From Progne subis subis (lineage: Eukaryota; Chordata; Aves; Passeriformes; Hirundinidae), in the NCBI GenBank assembly GCA_022316685.1, contig JAKJHU010000076.1, positions 1,250,001 through 1,314,000 on the forward strand: a DNA stretch of 64,000 nucleotides, in the 5' to 3' direction. Below are positions 47,394-57,795 of this stretch, piece by piece (the stretch's first letter is position 1; each line of letters opens with the position of its first letter). Below the pieces are notes generated by a model that was not told the origin of the DNA, did no database searches, and saw nothing but the letters and a program-made list of their open reading frames with translations. The translations under genes were made by a program, and so were the position numbers.

Positions 47394-48289
47394 GAAGGGC
47401 CCTTAAAAATCATCTAGTTTTAAATCCCCTACCATGGTGAAGGAGACCTCTCACTGGACAGAGTTGTACAGAGCCCCACGAAGCCTGGCCTTTGAACAAC
47501 TCAAGGAATGGGGCAACCACAACTTCTCTAGACAGCCGGTTCCAGTGTCTCACCACCCTCACAGAGAAAAGTTTTTTTCAAATGCCTAATCTGAACCTAC
47601 TCTCTTGTAGTTTGAATCCACTCCCCCTTGTTCTGTCACTACAGGTCCTTGTAAAAAGTCTCTATCTTTAGGCTTCTTTCAGGTACCAGAAGGCTGCAAT
47701 CAGGGTATTCCAAAGTGTTCTCTTTTCCAGGCTGACCAAATTCAATTCTCTCAGCCTTTCCTCATAGGAGAGATACTCCAGCCCTCTGATCATCTTGGAG
47801 ACCCGTCTCTGGACTCACTTCAACAGGTCCATGTCCCTGCAGTGCTGGGGACCGCAGAGCTGGATTCAGCACTGCAGGTAGGATCTCGCCAGAGCGAGAG
47901 AGGGGGAAAATACTCTCCCTCACCCTGCTGGCCACACTGCTTTGGGTGAATCTCAGGACATGTCTGTCTTTCTGGGCACACCCATCAGCACCCCCAAGTC
48001 CTTCTCAGCAGGGCTGCTCCCATCTGTTCATCCCCAGGCTGTGGTGATACCAGGGGTTTCCCTGACCCAGGTGCAGCACCTTGCACTGGTCTTGTTAAAC
48101 CTTGTAGTGTTCCCATGGACCTACTTCTTGAGCTTGTTCAAGTCCCTGTGGATGACATCCTATCCTTTAGAATGTGGCAATCACATTACTAATCTTGGTG
48201 TCATCTGCAAATCTGCTGAGGCTGTACTTGATCCCTTCGTCTGTGTCATTAATAAAGATATTTAATAACACTGGTTCTAATGTGGACCC
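47394..48289 (-). mobile_element. CR1 3' region, right of LTR insertion
   Basis: CR1 resumes with GAAGGGCCCTTAAAAATCAT and runs through landmarks of the CR1 3' untranslated region and ORF2 C-terminus in reverse complement: GTGTCTCACCACCCTCACAG, GGAGACCCGTCTCTGGACTC, TGCAGTGCTGGGGACC and GCACCCCCAAGTCCTTCTCA. The plus-strand frame 47942-48265 is the familiar antisense reading of CR1 and not a gene. Confidence 0.9.
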
Positions 48290-48866
48290 CTAAGAGGGAC
48301 CACTTGTCAGTGACGACCATTGAGACACTGAGCTGTTGACCACAACCCTCTGGATGTGACTCCTCAATGAATTTATGCATCTTACAGTCAACTCATCAAA
48401 TGCATCCTTTTCCAATTTAGAGAAAAGGATTTTGTGGAGCACCATATCCAAGGCTTTACAGAAGGCCAGATAAATGACAACTGTAAGCCTTCCCTTGTCC
48501 CCTGATGTAGTCACTGCATCAGAGAAGGCCACTGGGTTGTTCAGACAGGACTTGCCCTGGGTGAAGCTGTCCTGACTGTACCAAATCACCTCCCTGTTTC
48601 CCGTGTGCCTTAGTGTAGCTTCTAAAATGTTTTGTTCCATGATCTTCCCTAGCACAGAGGTGATGCTAACAGGTCAGTGATTCCCAGGGTTTTCCATTCT
48701 ATCCTTTTAAAGATGGGTGCAAAATGTTTGTCTTTTTTAGTCACCTGGCATTTTGCCTGACTGCCATGACTTTTAATATATTATGTAGGGATGCTTGGCA
48801 ACTACATCAGACAATTCCTTCAGGACTCTGGGATGCATCTTAATGGGTCCCACAGACTTCAGTACA
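48290..48866 (-). pseudogene. CR1 ORF2 reverse-transcriptase fragment (inactive)
   Basis: The minus strand encodes a recognisable stretch of the CR1 reverse transcriptase, with a 121-codon frame at 48290-48655. It includes a 'gly-asp-lys-gly-arg' segment, then motif A followed by 'lys-ile-leu-phe-ser-lys-leu-glu', then 'ile-gln-arg-val-val-val-asn-ser'. In motif A the usual tyr-leu-asp-phe reads tyr-leu-ala-phe, so the catalytic aspartate is lost and the enzyme would be dead. Further 5' homology runs to about 48866, where the element is truncated. With the pieces at 47018-47058 and 47394-48289 this is one CR1 copy of about 1.5 kb excluding the LTR. Confidence 0.9.
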
Positions 48867-50217
48867 TAATATACCTTCAAAAGCTCAGCTCAGTTGCACT
48901 TTGACAGAATAAAGGACTGCTACAGATAAACCAAGAAATTTTTGTAAGTGGTCTGCTCTGTCTCTTTGCTGGTAATTTTGGTGGCTTCTCAGGGCTGGCA
49001 GAACAAGATAAGAACCAACTCCTCAGAGATTGTCATTTACAGGGAGTCATAGAACTGCAAGGTCACCTCCATTGCCATAAATTAATAAAATTAATTGTCA
49101 GATACACACATGAGGCTGACACACATTTGTTCTTCTGCCCTATTCTGCCCAGGATAGACTGATAGACTGAAAGCTGAAGGTCATACCAGTTTAGCAGAAT
49201 GAGTGTATTCAACTCCTTATTCCATTCCATCCTGCACAGTTTGTTGCTGATGTCCTCTTTAAACTCCTTCAGAAGTCACAAAGTAATATTTCACTGAGTC
49301 TCCTTCATTCTTTGGGGTTTTTTTTATTTCTCTCCCTAGCCAAGCTCCCACAAAACTGTGGTCAGAGCAGACCCTATACAGGAGCTTCTGTGCAAAAAAA
49401 ATTAGGACTATGAAGACTGCAGTTGAGTGAAATGCCTTCTCAAATTCAAGAGCATAGGACCTTAGGATGTTTTCTCTTTGCTGAGGCCTTTAATTCAGAA
49501 AGATGATTGGTTATCAATTTTTCTGAGTGTATTATAAAACCCTCAATTTAGTGATGAATGATCAGGAATCAGGATGAATGATGAGGAATTAAAATTTTAA
49601 TGTGATTTTGAGCCTTACATACTTAGGATTTTGCCTGTCCTGAGGAACTAATTGCACTGAGTAATAACAGTGTTTGTAAAATAAGTTCTTCTAGCAATCG
49701 AGCATATAGAATGTTAAAGATCAGAGGTGGCCTATTCAGTCCTTGATTTTGAGAGTCTAAATTGCCTTCTGTCTCTAATATGAAAAAAATATAACATGCA
49801 ATGATATACATAATAAAATGAAAAAATGACCTATTTTGTTGGGTTTTTGGGTTTTTGGGTTTTTTTTTTGGTAACGAGAACACTGATTGGTTTGGATTGT
49901 AATTAGAGGAAAACAGTAGACAGAAGATTCTTCCTGGGGGCAAGTTATAAACCAGAACATGCTACAGAGGTTCTTCTTTGTTCATACAGCTTATGGAAGT
50001 AAGCCTTGCTTCAAAAGGCCTTGCTTCAAGCCTTAGATATTTTGGGATAAGCCTGGAGTTTGTCAGCCCGACTGTGTCAAAAAAAGTTAGTAAAAACACA
50101 GTGTATTGTTCTCAAAATGTTTTTCTTGACATTAAACCAAAATTTTCACATAATTTCTACCCATTGCTCTTTGACGATTACCTTCTTCAAAATTATGTTA
50201 AGTGACGGTGATACACT
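48867..50217. other. Non-coding DNA; short G/T tract
   Basis: No confident element after the CR1 5' break. A GGGTTTTT motif occurs in tandem about three times at 49836-49871, ending in a T run. Small direct repeats occur near 49548-49590 (GATGAATGAT) and 49996-50031 (GCCTTGCTTCAA). Open frames are short. Confidence 0.5.
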
Positions 50218-50364
50218 AGTTATAAAAGGCAAACACAATTTTTAAAGAGCTAGGTTCCCAAAGCAAGATAAGAAGGCAGAAAGAGACTCTACAAGGCCTA
50301 CCTCTACCGACACAGCCAGCACAAAGCCAGGAGCCAAGAGCCTCACTGAACATGAGAGGTGAGT
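50218..50364 (+). promoter_or_regulatory. Candidate TATA promoter, short first exon and splice donor
   Basis: A textbook TATA box, TATAAAAGGC (50221-50230), is followed after about 130 bp by a very strong splice donor, GAGAG/GTGAGTTC (exon end at 50358, GT at 50359-50360). Initiation about 25-30 bp below the TATA box would give a first exon of about 105-110 bp with a purine-rich, exonic-enhancer-like composition. The only late ATG (50352-50354) is two codons from the donor, so such an exon would be largely untranslated, or the transcript non-coding. No CpG island. No downstream partner exon was identified. This could be coincidence. Confidence 0.3.
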
Positions 50365-52849
50365 TCAAAGTCAATGCCTCATTCAGTCTTTTTGCTTCTC
50401 TGCCAATGCTTCCAGCAAGTGCCCAATTAGCAGTGACAGCAGTGATGGTGTTTATGAGAAACTAGCCTGAGATTGTCATTTCTTTAAACCTGAAACTGCA
50501 GAGAAGTCACGGGGTGGTAAAGCTTTTAAGTTCCTATTGATATGCACCAGAAACTGACCTCAAACTGGTGACTTAGAGGTGAAAGTCTCTATTTGCTAAG
50601 TCGGTTTGTCTTCCACAGAGTGAATTTGTAAAGCAAATTCCTATTCCATTCCAGCTTACTTTATTTCTCTTGAGATGAAGGAAGCTTTCCCCTGCACAGC
50701 ATCTAGAACAGTATCCTCCTACCCCCTCCTCTCCCAAAGGAAAACTGGGCTGTTCACACAGGTCTGTGTGAGCAAGTTGGTCAGTGCATCCAACACTGAA
50801 AAGTGAACAGTAGGAAAAATACAACAATGGAAATTGTAAAGCCATTAATTAAAAACACAGTAGATTGTCACAGGAGGCATTGCCTAGAGGTGTTACTGAA
50901 TGTGGTGTTTCAGTAATATTTAAAAGTTTGAAAAAAAAGTATGAAAGAGAGAGGAGGAAAAGAAAGACTATGTATGAAATACTTTAAAAAGGCTGAAAAA
51001 ACCACAAAAAATTAGAAATTACTGAAATGTTCCCCTGAGACACAGTCTGCTAATTTGTTGGCTTGGCTTCTCTTGTCTGTACACACTGATGGGCTATTCA
51101 AAAACTAGCAATGTGCATTAATTTTAAGCATATGGGTAAAACTGCAACCATAGTTCTTGGTTGTCAAACATCTTACAGTGCTCCTGAGTCCATTTCAACT
51201 CTGAATCCCCCTGCCTTAGAGTTTAAAAAAATAATCTGATTCCTGTGTAGAGTCTGAATATGTGGAGGTTTTTGTTTTACTTTGGTTTGAGAGTTCAGGG
51301 ATTGACTGTTCCTTGTTGCCTGGAACATCTAGGCAGATTCTTGCTATTTGTATCTCTTTTTTCTGTTCTCTTTTCCATCGTTTCTGCTATTGTAATAGAG
51401 TGAATCAAGGATTAGGCTATTTTTGATCTGACCTGGTAAAGCTTTTTTTTCTCTCTGGCCATGTAGAGATCCAGTCCCTTTTTTTATTAAAGGCATACAG
51501 AATTCTCATCTAACATTATGGATGTTTCACAATCTCTTTCCACATGTGACAAAGAAAAAGCAGACTGCAAAATGTCAGGGAACTGGACTTGCGTAGTGTG
51601 CCTAAATTGTGGACCCAAGGTTATTCTTTGTTCTTGTTCTTCCTAGCTTAGCTGTATGGCAGACAGCTACTTAGGCACCTATAGTGTTATTCCTTTCCAG
51701 CTCCTGATCTCTTGATAATAAAGGGCATGTTGAGAGGTGATTTGACTGAGCTCCTGCCAGCCAAGGCTAGCACAATGGTGTCTTTCCAAGATAACATGAA
51801 TCAGAGCAACCCACAAAAAATATCTGACATATTTTGGGACTAAGGTAGCCTTAGAGATTAGGTCATCACAAAGTTATTACAAAAGCATTTCTGACAGCTC
51901 TCTCACTGTTCAAAATTCTGAGTTGAACTTAAGGAAGCTTAACAAAGCTAGACAGTTGAATCTTGTATTTGGAGACCCATGAAACTGTTAATTAAGCACC
52001 AATAATATTACCAGTTCCTATCTTTCTTTTTTTTTTATTAATATGGAAAGGCTGGGGGAAAAAGGGATAATGGAGGCAAGGTAGGTACTGCTTGTATGCC
52101 TCACTCATCTGCACTTGGGCAGTTGTAGCTCCTCTCTTTGAGGCAGTGATTCCCACAAAATGTTTGCTCTGTTGTTTTACTGATCTCAATTTGAAAGGCC
52201 TATCTTTTTCTAACTCCTTTCAGAGACTCAGTCTCACATCCTATTTGACCTCAATGTAAAAAAAAGCATTTTCTAATATTCATCTTTAGTTGCTTCCTTC
52301 CACTAATTCACCTTGTTATACTTGCAAATACTGGAAAAAAAATCTGTCTCTTACACAAAAACACCTTCAAGACTATTATAAAATTACAAGATTTGCTTTA
52401 GTGAGTCTTTATATTCACAATTAAAAATCCGTTCTTCTCCACAAAGAAAATTTTGTGTCTTTATATTTAACCACACTGTGGAAAATTATTACTGGGGTGT
52501 TTCTTTTTGTTGTCATAACACTTTGAAATTTAATAATCATATTCAAAACAAAATTCTTCTTCCAACTTCTAAATACATATGTATCCTGTTTGAACAATCC
52601 CATGGTTTCATTAATTAAAAGCCCATCTTAACTCATTAAACATAATTCAGGGGGAAAAAGAGAAAGCCACTACAGTTGTGTGTATTTGTCCTAATTATAG
52701 TGATTTCACAAACTTAAAGCCTTGCTTTGATTATTTAGTTTTAATATTTTCTTTGTTACTTTACTAGTCTTCCAGGGAGGCTACAGAATGATTTCTCCAT
52801 CCTTGTTGAAAAGAATTATTAAAATTGATTTGATGTAATATTGTTTTCT
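50365..52849. other. Unique-looking non-coding DNA
   Basis: No gene or repeat family recognised. Confidence 0.5.
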
Positions 52850-54038
52850 TTGATATTCAGTCATGACAGGAACTGTGCTGGGGTTTGGATTTTGGTTTGC
52901 CCTCAGAGAAGCTGGAATGAGAACGTGATTGAGCTTTCTTCTTCTGTTCAAGATGGTCAATCAGTGAACAACCCAGTGCAGACTGCAGAAAAGAACACAT
53001 TAGGAGACCTTCAAAAAACAAAATAGTTTGTGAAAAAAGCATCCTTTGCATAGTTCATATGATTAGGAGCTTTCAGTCTTGGATTCATTAGAGATGGTAG
53101 ATCCTGCAATGAACTGCTCACACCAGCATGTAAATATCCAAAGTAATACAATGCAGACTTCTGAAATGAGTTAAACAGGAGCCAACAAGTGTCTCTTTCT
53201 TTTCCCCGCAAATGGAATCGAAGGTGACTAACTTGGGGTTTTATGCTGCAAATTATATGAAATTAGACAACATCAACTATACTCCCACAGCCTGAAGTTT
53301 GGAGGCTGGTGTAAAATTGGATGGTTAATTAATTTGTAAAGTAACATCCAACTTTTTTTTTTTTTTTTTCTTGAAAGCAAGACGACATTTACTGTATGTA
53401 TTATGTATGTACCAGTAAAAAACTGGTATGTCATCCTTTAGGAGAAGTGCCAGGGCACTGTTTTCTGTAATCGGAAAATAACGTGCTGAGCTCCTGACAA
53501 AATTTTCCTGGTTGGTTGGGTTTTTTTCTGTGTTTTGTTTGGTTGTTGGTTTATGTGAAGCATTGTTTTGTTTATACAGATCTCTGTTCTTAAGAGCTGT
53601 CTGTATAATGAAAGCAGCCACGAATTTCAGTGGGGGATTACATACAGTGGCCAGTGACTCGTGCAGTGAGAGGCTTTCCATATCTTTCATATCCCTTGTG
53701 TTCTCACTAACTGCCAGGCTGCCCATGTGGAAGTACATAGGCAGGCTGTGCTTAGAGACATTGAATCTGCCCATATGAAACCAGCTACCACTAAACTAAT
53801 AGCTTACTTAACAATCATCAGTCCCATGGGACACTGAAGTCTTCAGAAGGAGTCCCTGGGTGTAGCCAGAACTCTGATTACGGCTTGTCTTGTTAAATGG
53901 AAGCTGTACCTAGACTTACAGGCAGCTTCAGAACACCTCCTGAAATATCATACGAGATGAGAATCAGAAGATTTTCCTCTTCTAAAGTTCAATCTCCCTA
54001 ACATTTTTTTAAACCACAAAACCAGTCTGGTAACTTAC
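52850..54038. other. Non-coding DNA with a poly-T tract
   Basis: Contains T17 at 53353-53369. An acceptor-like TTTGATATTCAG (ends about 52860) precedes a 55-codon open stretch ending at 53026, but no donor follows, so it is not called an exon. The 149-codon minus frame 53325-53774 includes a translated poly-T tract and has no domain. Confidence 0.45.
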
Positions 54039-54151
54039 CATCTATGCTCCTCCACTTCACTGCCCCTCTTAGTCTCAGTTCCTCAAGTCCAGGAAAGCTC
54101 GTTATAGTCCACCGTTGAATCACTGGACTGCTCTTCAAACAGACTTCATTA
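54039..54151 (-). other. Candidate internal exon, 113 bp, minus strand
   Basis: Read on the minus strand, this segment is preceded by CTTTTTTTTCTCCTACAG, an excellent polypyrimidine tract and acceptor, and is followed by CATAGATG/GTAAGTTACC, a near-consensus donor. Its 113 bp is a typical internal exon length. One frame is open throughout (one leading base, 37 codons, one trailing base) and encodes a hydrophilic stretch including 'phe-pro-gly-leu-glu-glu-leu-arg-leu-arg'. The other two frames have stops. I do not recognise the protein. It may be a coding exon of an unrecognised gene, a lncRNA exon or a chance pair of good splice sites. If real, the gene lies on the minus strand. Confidence 0.4.
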
Positions 54152-56434
54152 CTGTAGGAGAAAAAAAAGATGAATGCCCACATAGCCACCTTCACATTCC
54201 TGGGATGAAAGTTTAGATATCCTTCAAGCCTTTACAGAAAATTCAAGAATAAGGTGCAAACTACAAGCCTTGGACTGGAGATCCTAAATCTTAGATTAGT
54301 ACTGAAAGTACCTAAAAATGTTAATATACAGGCAAGAGAGAAGTGCTGGAGCTTTAATTTCTTCCTTAAAACTGCTCTGAAGAGCAAGAAAAGTTTCAGA
54401 CTTCTTGAATGGAAGGACAAAGACAGCAATTAAAAAAAACAACCACCTGTTGAAGACAACAGTACGACTAAAGGGAACTGAACATCTGCTAAGGGGAAGA
54501 ACACTACAGGCAAGAGAAATATGGGACATCCAGCTTTGGACTCACGGAAGATTCAAAAAAGCAAAAGAGAAAATCCACAAAGATACCCAATGTCTCAAAA
54601 GCTAATTCAGAGAAATTCCTTAATATCCCAGGGTGCTCTCCTTGCCCCCCAAGAGCACTTGGTGATAATTTCCTCTCTGAGAGCTGCAGCCAGCCTTAGG
54701 TCCCAGCTCCTGAGGGCTTCTACAGTTCCAGAAAAAGAAAAACAAACAAAAACCACAGAGCTCTCTCTTTGGCTCTTGTATGATTCTCATAAGCAGTGAA
54801 AAGTTTAATGAGCTTTTGAGTGCAGAAAAAACCAAACCACCAACAATGCATGTCTTGCGTTGGAGTAGAGTTTTTGGGAGATGCTAAATTAAATATGTTT
54901 ACATTTACAGAGAAAAGTGGCAGTAATTGGACTTCATGCTCTTTTTAAACTTTTGTTAACTTATGTTTTAGAATTATTGTAATTTTTTATTTTTAGTAAG
55001 ATTGTGAAAGCAAACCTCCAAATAGCACCTCAGCCTTTATTTCTTTAAATCTCTCATGCTGTCCAACATTCCCTGCCAAAAAAGCACTCTTGACATTTGT
55101 AGCAAAATCTCCTAAACTCAGTCATCTCTCTACAACCAAACTCAGGTAGTCACCACTTTCAGCATGGTTTTAGCTGAACCTTGCAACAGGCCAGGCCATA
55201 GTTGTCACTGCACAAACCTTACCATCTAGGAGACAGTAATGGCTGTGCTGCATCATAAACACCACAGGAACTGGACTCCAGGAGCCATAAAAACAAACAC
55301 ACATGGAGGAGACCTGTAATTCTCGTATTTTGAAGGACAACCTTATCAAGAATATATTTAGCCCACTCTGTGTGCCCGACTCTCTGAAATACACAAAAAT
55401 CTATCTGTTAGGCTCTTCCTCCCATCTCTATCCACCCCCCACCTTTACTTTCTCCCCTCTTATTTTTTCAGTGGACATTTGGAAAGCTGGGGCAAACGGA
55501 AAGTGCTCCCTGCTTATACAACTGCTGTAACAGCAGCAGCTGTAGAAGAATGCAAGTCATAAATTACCTCATTCCATGGCCTTTCAATGACCAGCATGAA
55601 AAGCAACCACATTTTTTCTTTATTTTGCATGACAATAAGGCAGCAACAGAAGAGGCCCATCTCCCCCTGTTCAGTGCTTTTCTTCTCTGCATTGCTGCTA
55701 GCCCCTGCACATGCTGGCTCTTTGCTATAATTGAAGATGGTGTTACGCTTTGCCTAATCCTTGGGCTTTCCAAGGTGGCTTGGAAAAGTAAATTTTGGAA
55801 ATTATATCAAGAAAAAACTGTAAAAAAAATCTCTGTCTTCTGTAACTAGTCTGTTGAAGATACTGCTTGATGTACAAACACAACCCTTTCTCTGTATTCC
55901 TCCACACCTCAGAATTTCTGATTTCCTAAGATAATTGAGGTTTCCAAAGGGCATTTGCAGATCATAAGAATTTTAGAGGAAATCTTCTAGGGGAAAACCC
56001 TTATCCTAGGAAGAACCTCAGCCACCTATGGCTTTAGAGATAATTTATAGATGGCCAAATGACCAATTTATGCAAACGCTATAAATGGGCATTTGAATAT
56101 AAAATGTGTCCCCTTTGAAGGGGCCAAAACCTTTCCAATTATTCCATCTCATCTCAAAGAAAAGCACTTCGAAGATTCGTAGTATGACATTTACTGCCTG
56201 ATAGACTGATGCAGCTGAAATAAATTTTAAGAATTTTATAAAACTAAACCAATAGTATGATTCCATTAACTAAATGGACTCAAGAAATGCTTACCATTAG
56301 TCATCATTACTGTCCTGAAAGAGAGGAAGACTAATTATGAATGGATTTGTTTGTGTCTTCGTTTACAAACTTCTGCCTCTAAAAGAGTAATTGCAAACTC
56401 AAAGGAGGTCTTCCTGAAATGCTCTGCTTGTAAG
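54152..56434. other. Unique-looking non-coding DNA
   Basis: No gene or repeat family recognised. A minus-strand donor-like AGATG/GTAAGG lies at about 55222 without a good acceptor. Open frames at 54296-54529 (minus), 54521-54799 and 55550-55849 (plus) have no domains. Confidence 0.45.
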
Positions 56435-56457
56435 AAAAAAAAAAAAAAAAAAAAAAA
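56435..56457. repeat. Poly-A tract (23 A)
   Basis: Twenty-three consecutive As. Confidence 0.9.
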
Positions 56458-56479
56458 GAGTCCAGAATTCCAACTAACG

Positions 56480-57370
56480 ACAAATTGTTCCTCAGAATTA
56501 AAAATCAAGTTAATAGGCTCACAGTGATTTGTCTTGCATTATTGATTAATATTACATTTGGTTTTGCTTCCCTTGGTGAAATCAATCCCATTCCTCAAAC
56601 CAGACAGCTTACGCCTTGTCACTTGGGTGTAATGAAATCAGCTATTAGACTCTGCACACGCCGACCTGATTTGGATTTATTGATGGCTCAATCAGTGACC
56701 GCGGTCCGGAGGCTCAGTACTCGAGAGGGCAGTGACACCTGGAGGGAGGCACTGGCCCTACAAGGGGCTTTCTGGCAAGGTACCACTGAGCATGGGAATT
56801 CTTATTAACGTGATGGACTTTTAAAAAATAACAATAGAAACAAAGCGCTCTTGTTGCCTTCTAACCTGCAGCCTATTCTGAGGCGTAGGAACGTGCAGCA
56901 GTGCACACTGATTTTGCTTGCCTGCATCTGAGCCACAAAGCCTCTCATCTATTTTGAGATGGGTGTTTAGGATTGTGTTACTTTTTACTGCAATAGAGAG
57001 AGCATCTCTTTTGCCAGAGTCATCAGTGAGAAAACAGGATGAGAAATGGAAAACATTAATAAAAGCCATGGAGGCAGCTGTGTGAAGTGCAGGGTGCAGC
57101 CGCCAGGAGTGGCTCCAGCTGCTACTGCATTGAGAGAACAGGAAATAATCCAAGTGGATACAAAACAGGGGATATAATTCTGGGATAGGCATGAATTACA
57201 GTGACATGATTTCCAAGCTACAGTGTGAGAATCGTGAGACCAGTTAAAATTTTCTCAAAGTCACGGAGATTCTAATGGAAATATAATTAATTATTGCATC
57301 ATTCGTGACTGGGTGTAAACTATTTTTACATGTATCGTGCACTATTATGCATGGTCCTGCAAAGGCATGT
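56480..57370. promoter_or_regulatory. Candidate conserved non-coding element cluster
   Basis: A repeat-free block of about 900 bp, richer in GC and CpG than its surroundings (for example GACCGCGGTCCGGAGG at about 56698-56713). It is dense in homeodomain, Sox and bHLH-like words: TTGCATTATTGATTAATATT, GATTTGGATTTATTGATGG, AACAATAGAAACAAAG, GGCAGCTGTGTG and TAATTAATTATTGCATCATT. A plus-strand frame of 107 codons (56485-56808) starts with a hydrophobic, signal-like N-terminus, but no domain or splice context supports it. The overall texture suggests a conserved enhancer. This is inference without an alignment. Confidence 0.3.
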
Positions 57371-57459
57371 AAAAATGATATAAAAAGTAGACCTGCTTAC
57401 TACATAGAATGTAGCTGACCAAAACTGGATTTAAATCTTAACTATCTGAAAATCCTATT
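57371..57459. other. Short unremarkable spacer
   Basis: AT-rich spacer between the candidate conserved block and the microsatellite. Nothing recognised. Confidence 0.4.
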
Positions 57460-57573
57460 ATTCCCTATTATTCATTATTATTATTCCTTATCATTATTCA
57501 TAATTATTATTGTTACTCTTGGTATTTCATTCCTAATTATTACTGTTCTTGTTTTTGTTGTTATTGTTTTATA
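57460..57573. repeat. Imperfect (TTA)n-rich microsatellite
   Basis: About 110 bp of interrupted TTATTA, TTATTCC and TTGTTG units, an old degenerate trinucleotide repeat. Confidence 0.85.
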
Positions 57574-57777
57574 CTAGAATTATTTTTAAAAAATAGACTC
57601 AGAAAACTGAACTAGTCAGATTCTATGACTTTTCCCACTTCATTTTGTATATGCTTTATCATATAGAAGTGAGGGGAAATATTTAAAAGCATAAGATATT
57701 ACCCACCGTGGCTCCATATGTTCTGAGTAGTTTGTCCCATAGATTTAGGGTGAAGTCAGCTGCACTCGTCACTCAGG

Positions 57778-57795
57778 AAAAAAAAAAAAAAAAAA
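57778..57795. repeat. Poly-A tract
   Basis: Eighteen consecutive As. Confidence 0.85.

Noticed and set aside
47942..48265. 107-codon plus-strand frame.
   Set aside because: Antisense of the minus-strand CR1 ORF2/3' region, a common false gene in bird genomes.
49040..49100. GTCATAGAACTGCAAGGTCA, vaguely like a CR1 tail in reverse.
   Set aside because: Similarity ends after about 20 bases and no CR1 body follows.
52861..53026. Open stretch following an acceptor-like TTTGATATTCAG.
   Set aside because: No splice donor follows. It could only be a terminal exon and shows no poly-A signal close by.
53325..53774. 149-codon minus-strand frame.
   Set aside because: Includes a translated poly-T tract (poly-Lys) and has no domain or regulatory context.
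55223..55330. Minus-strand AGATG/GTAAGG donor, similar to the 54.0-kb candidate.
   Set aside because: No upstream acceptor with a convincing pyrimidine tract.
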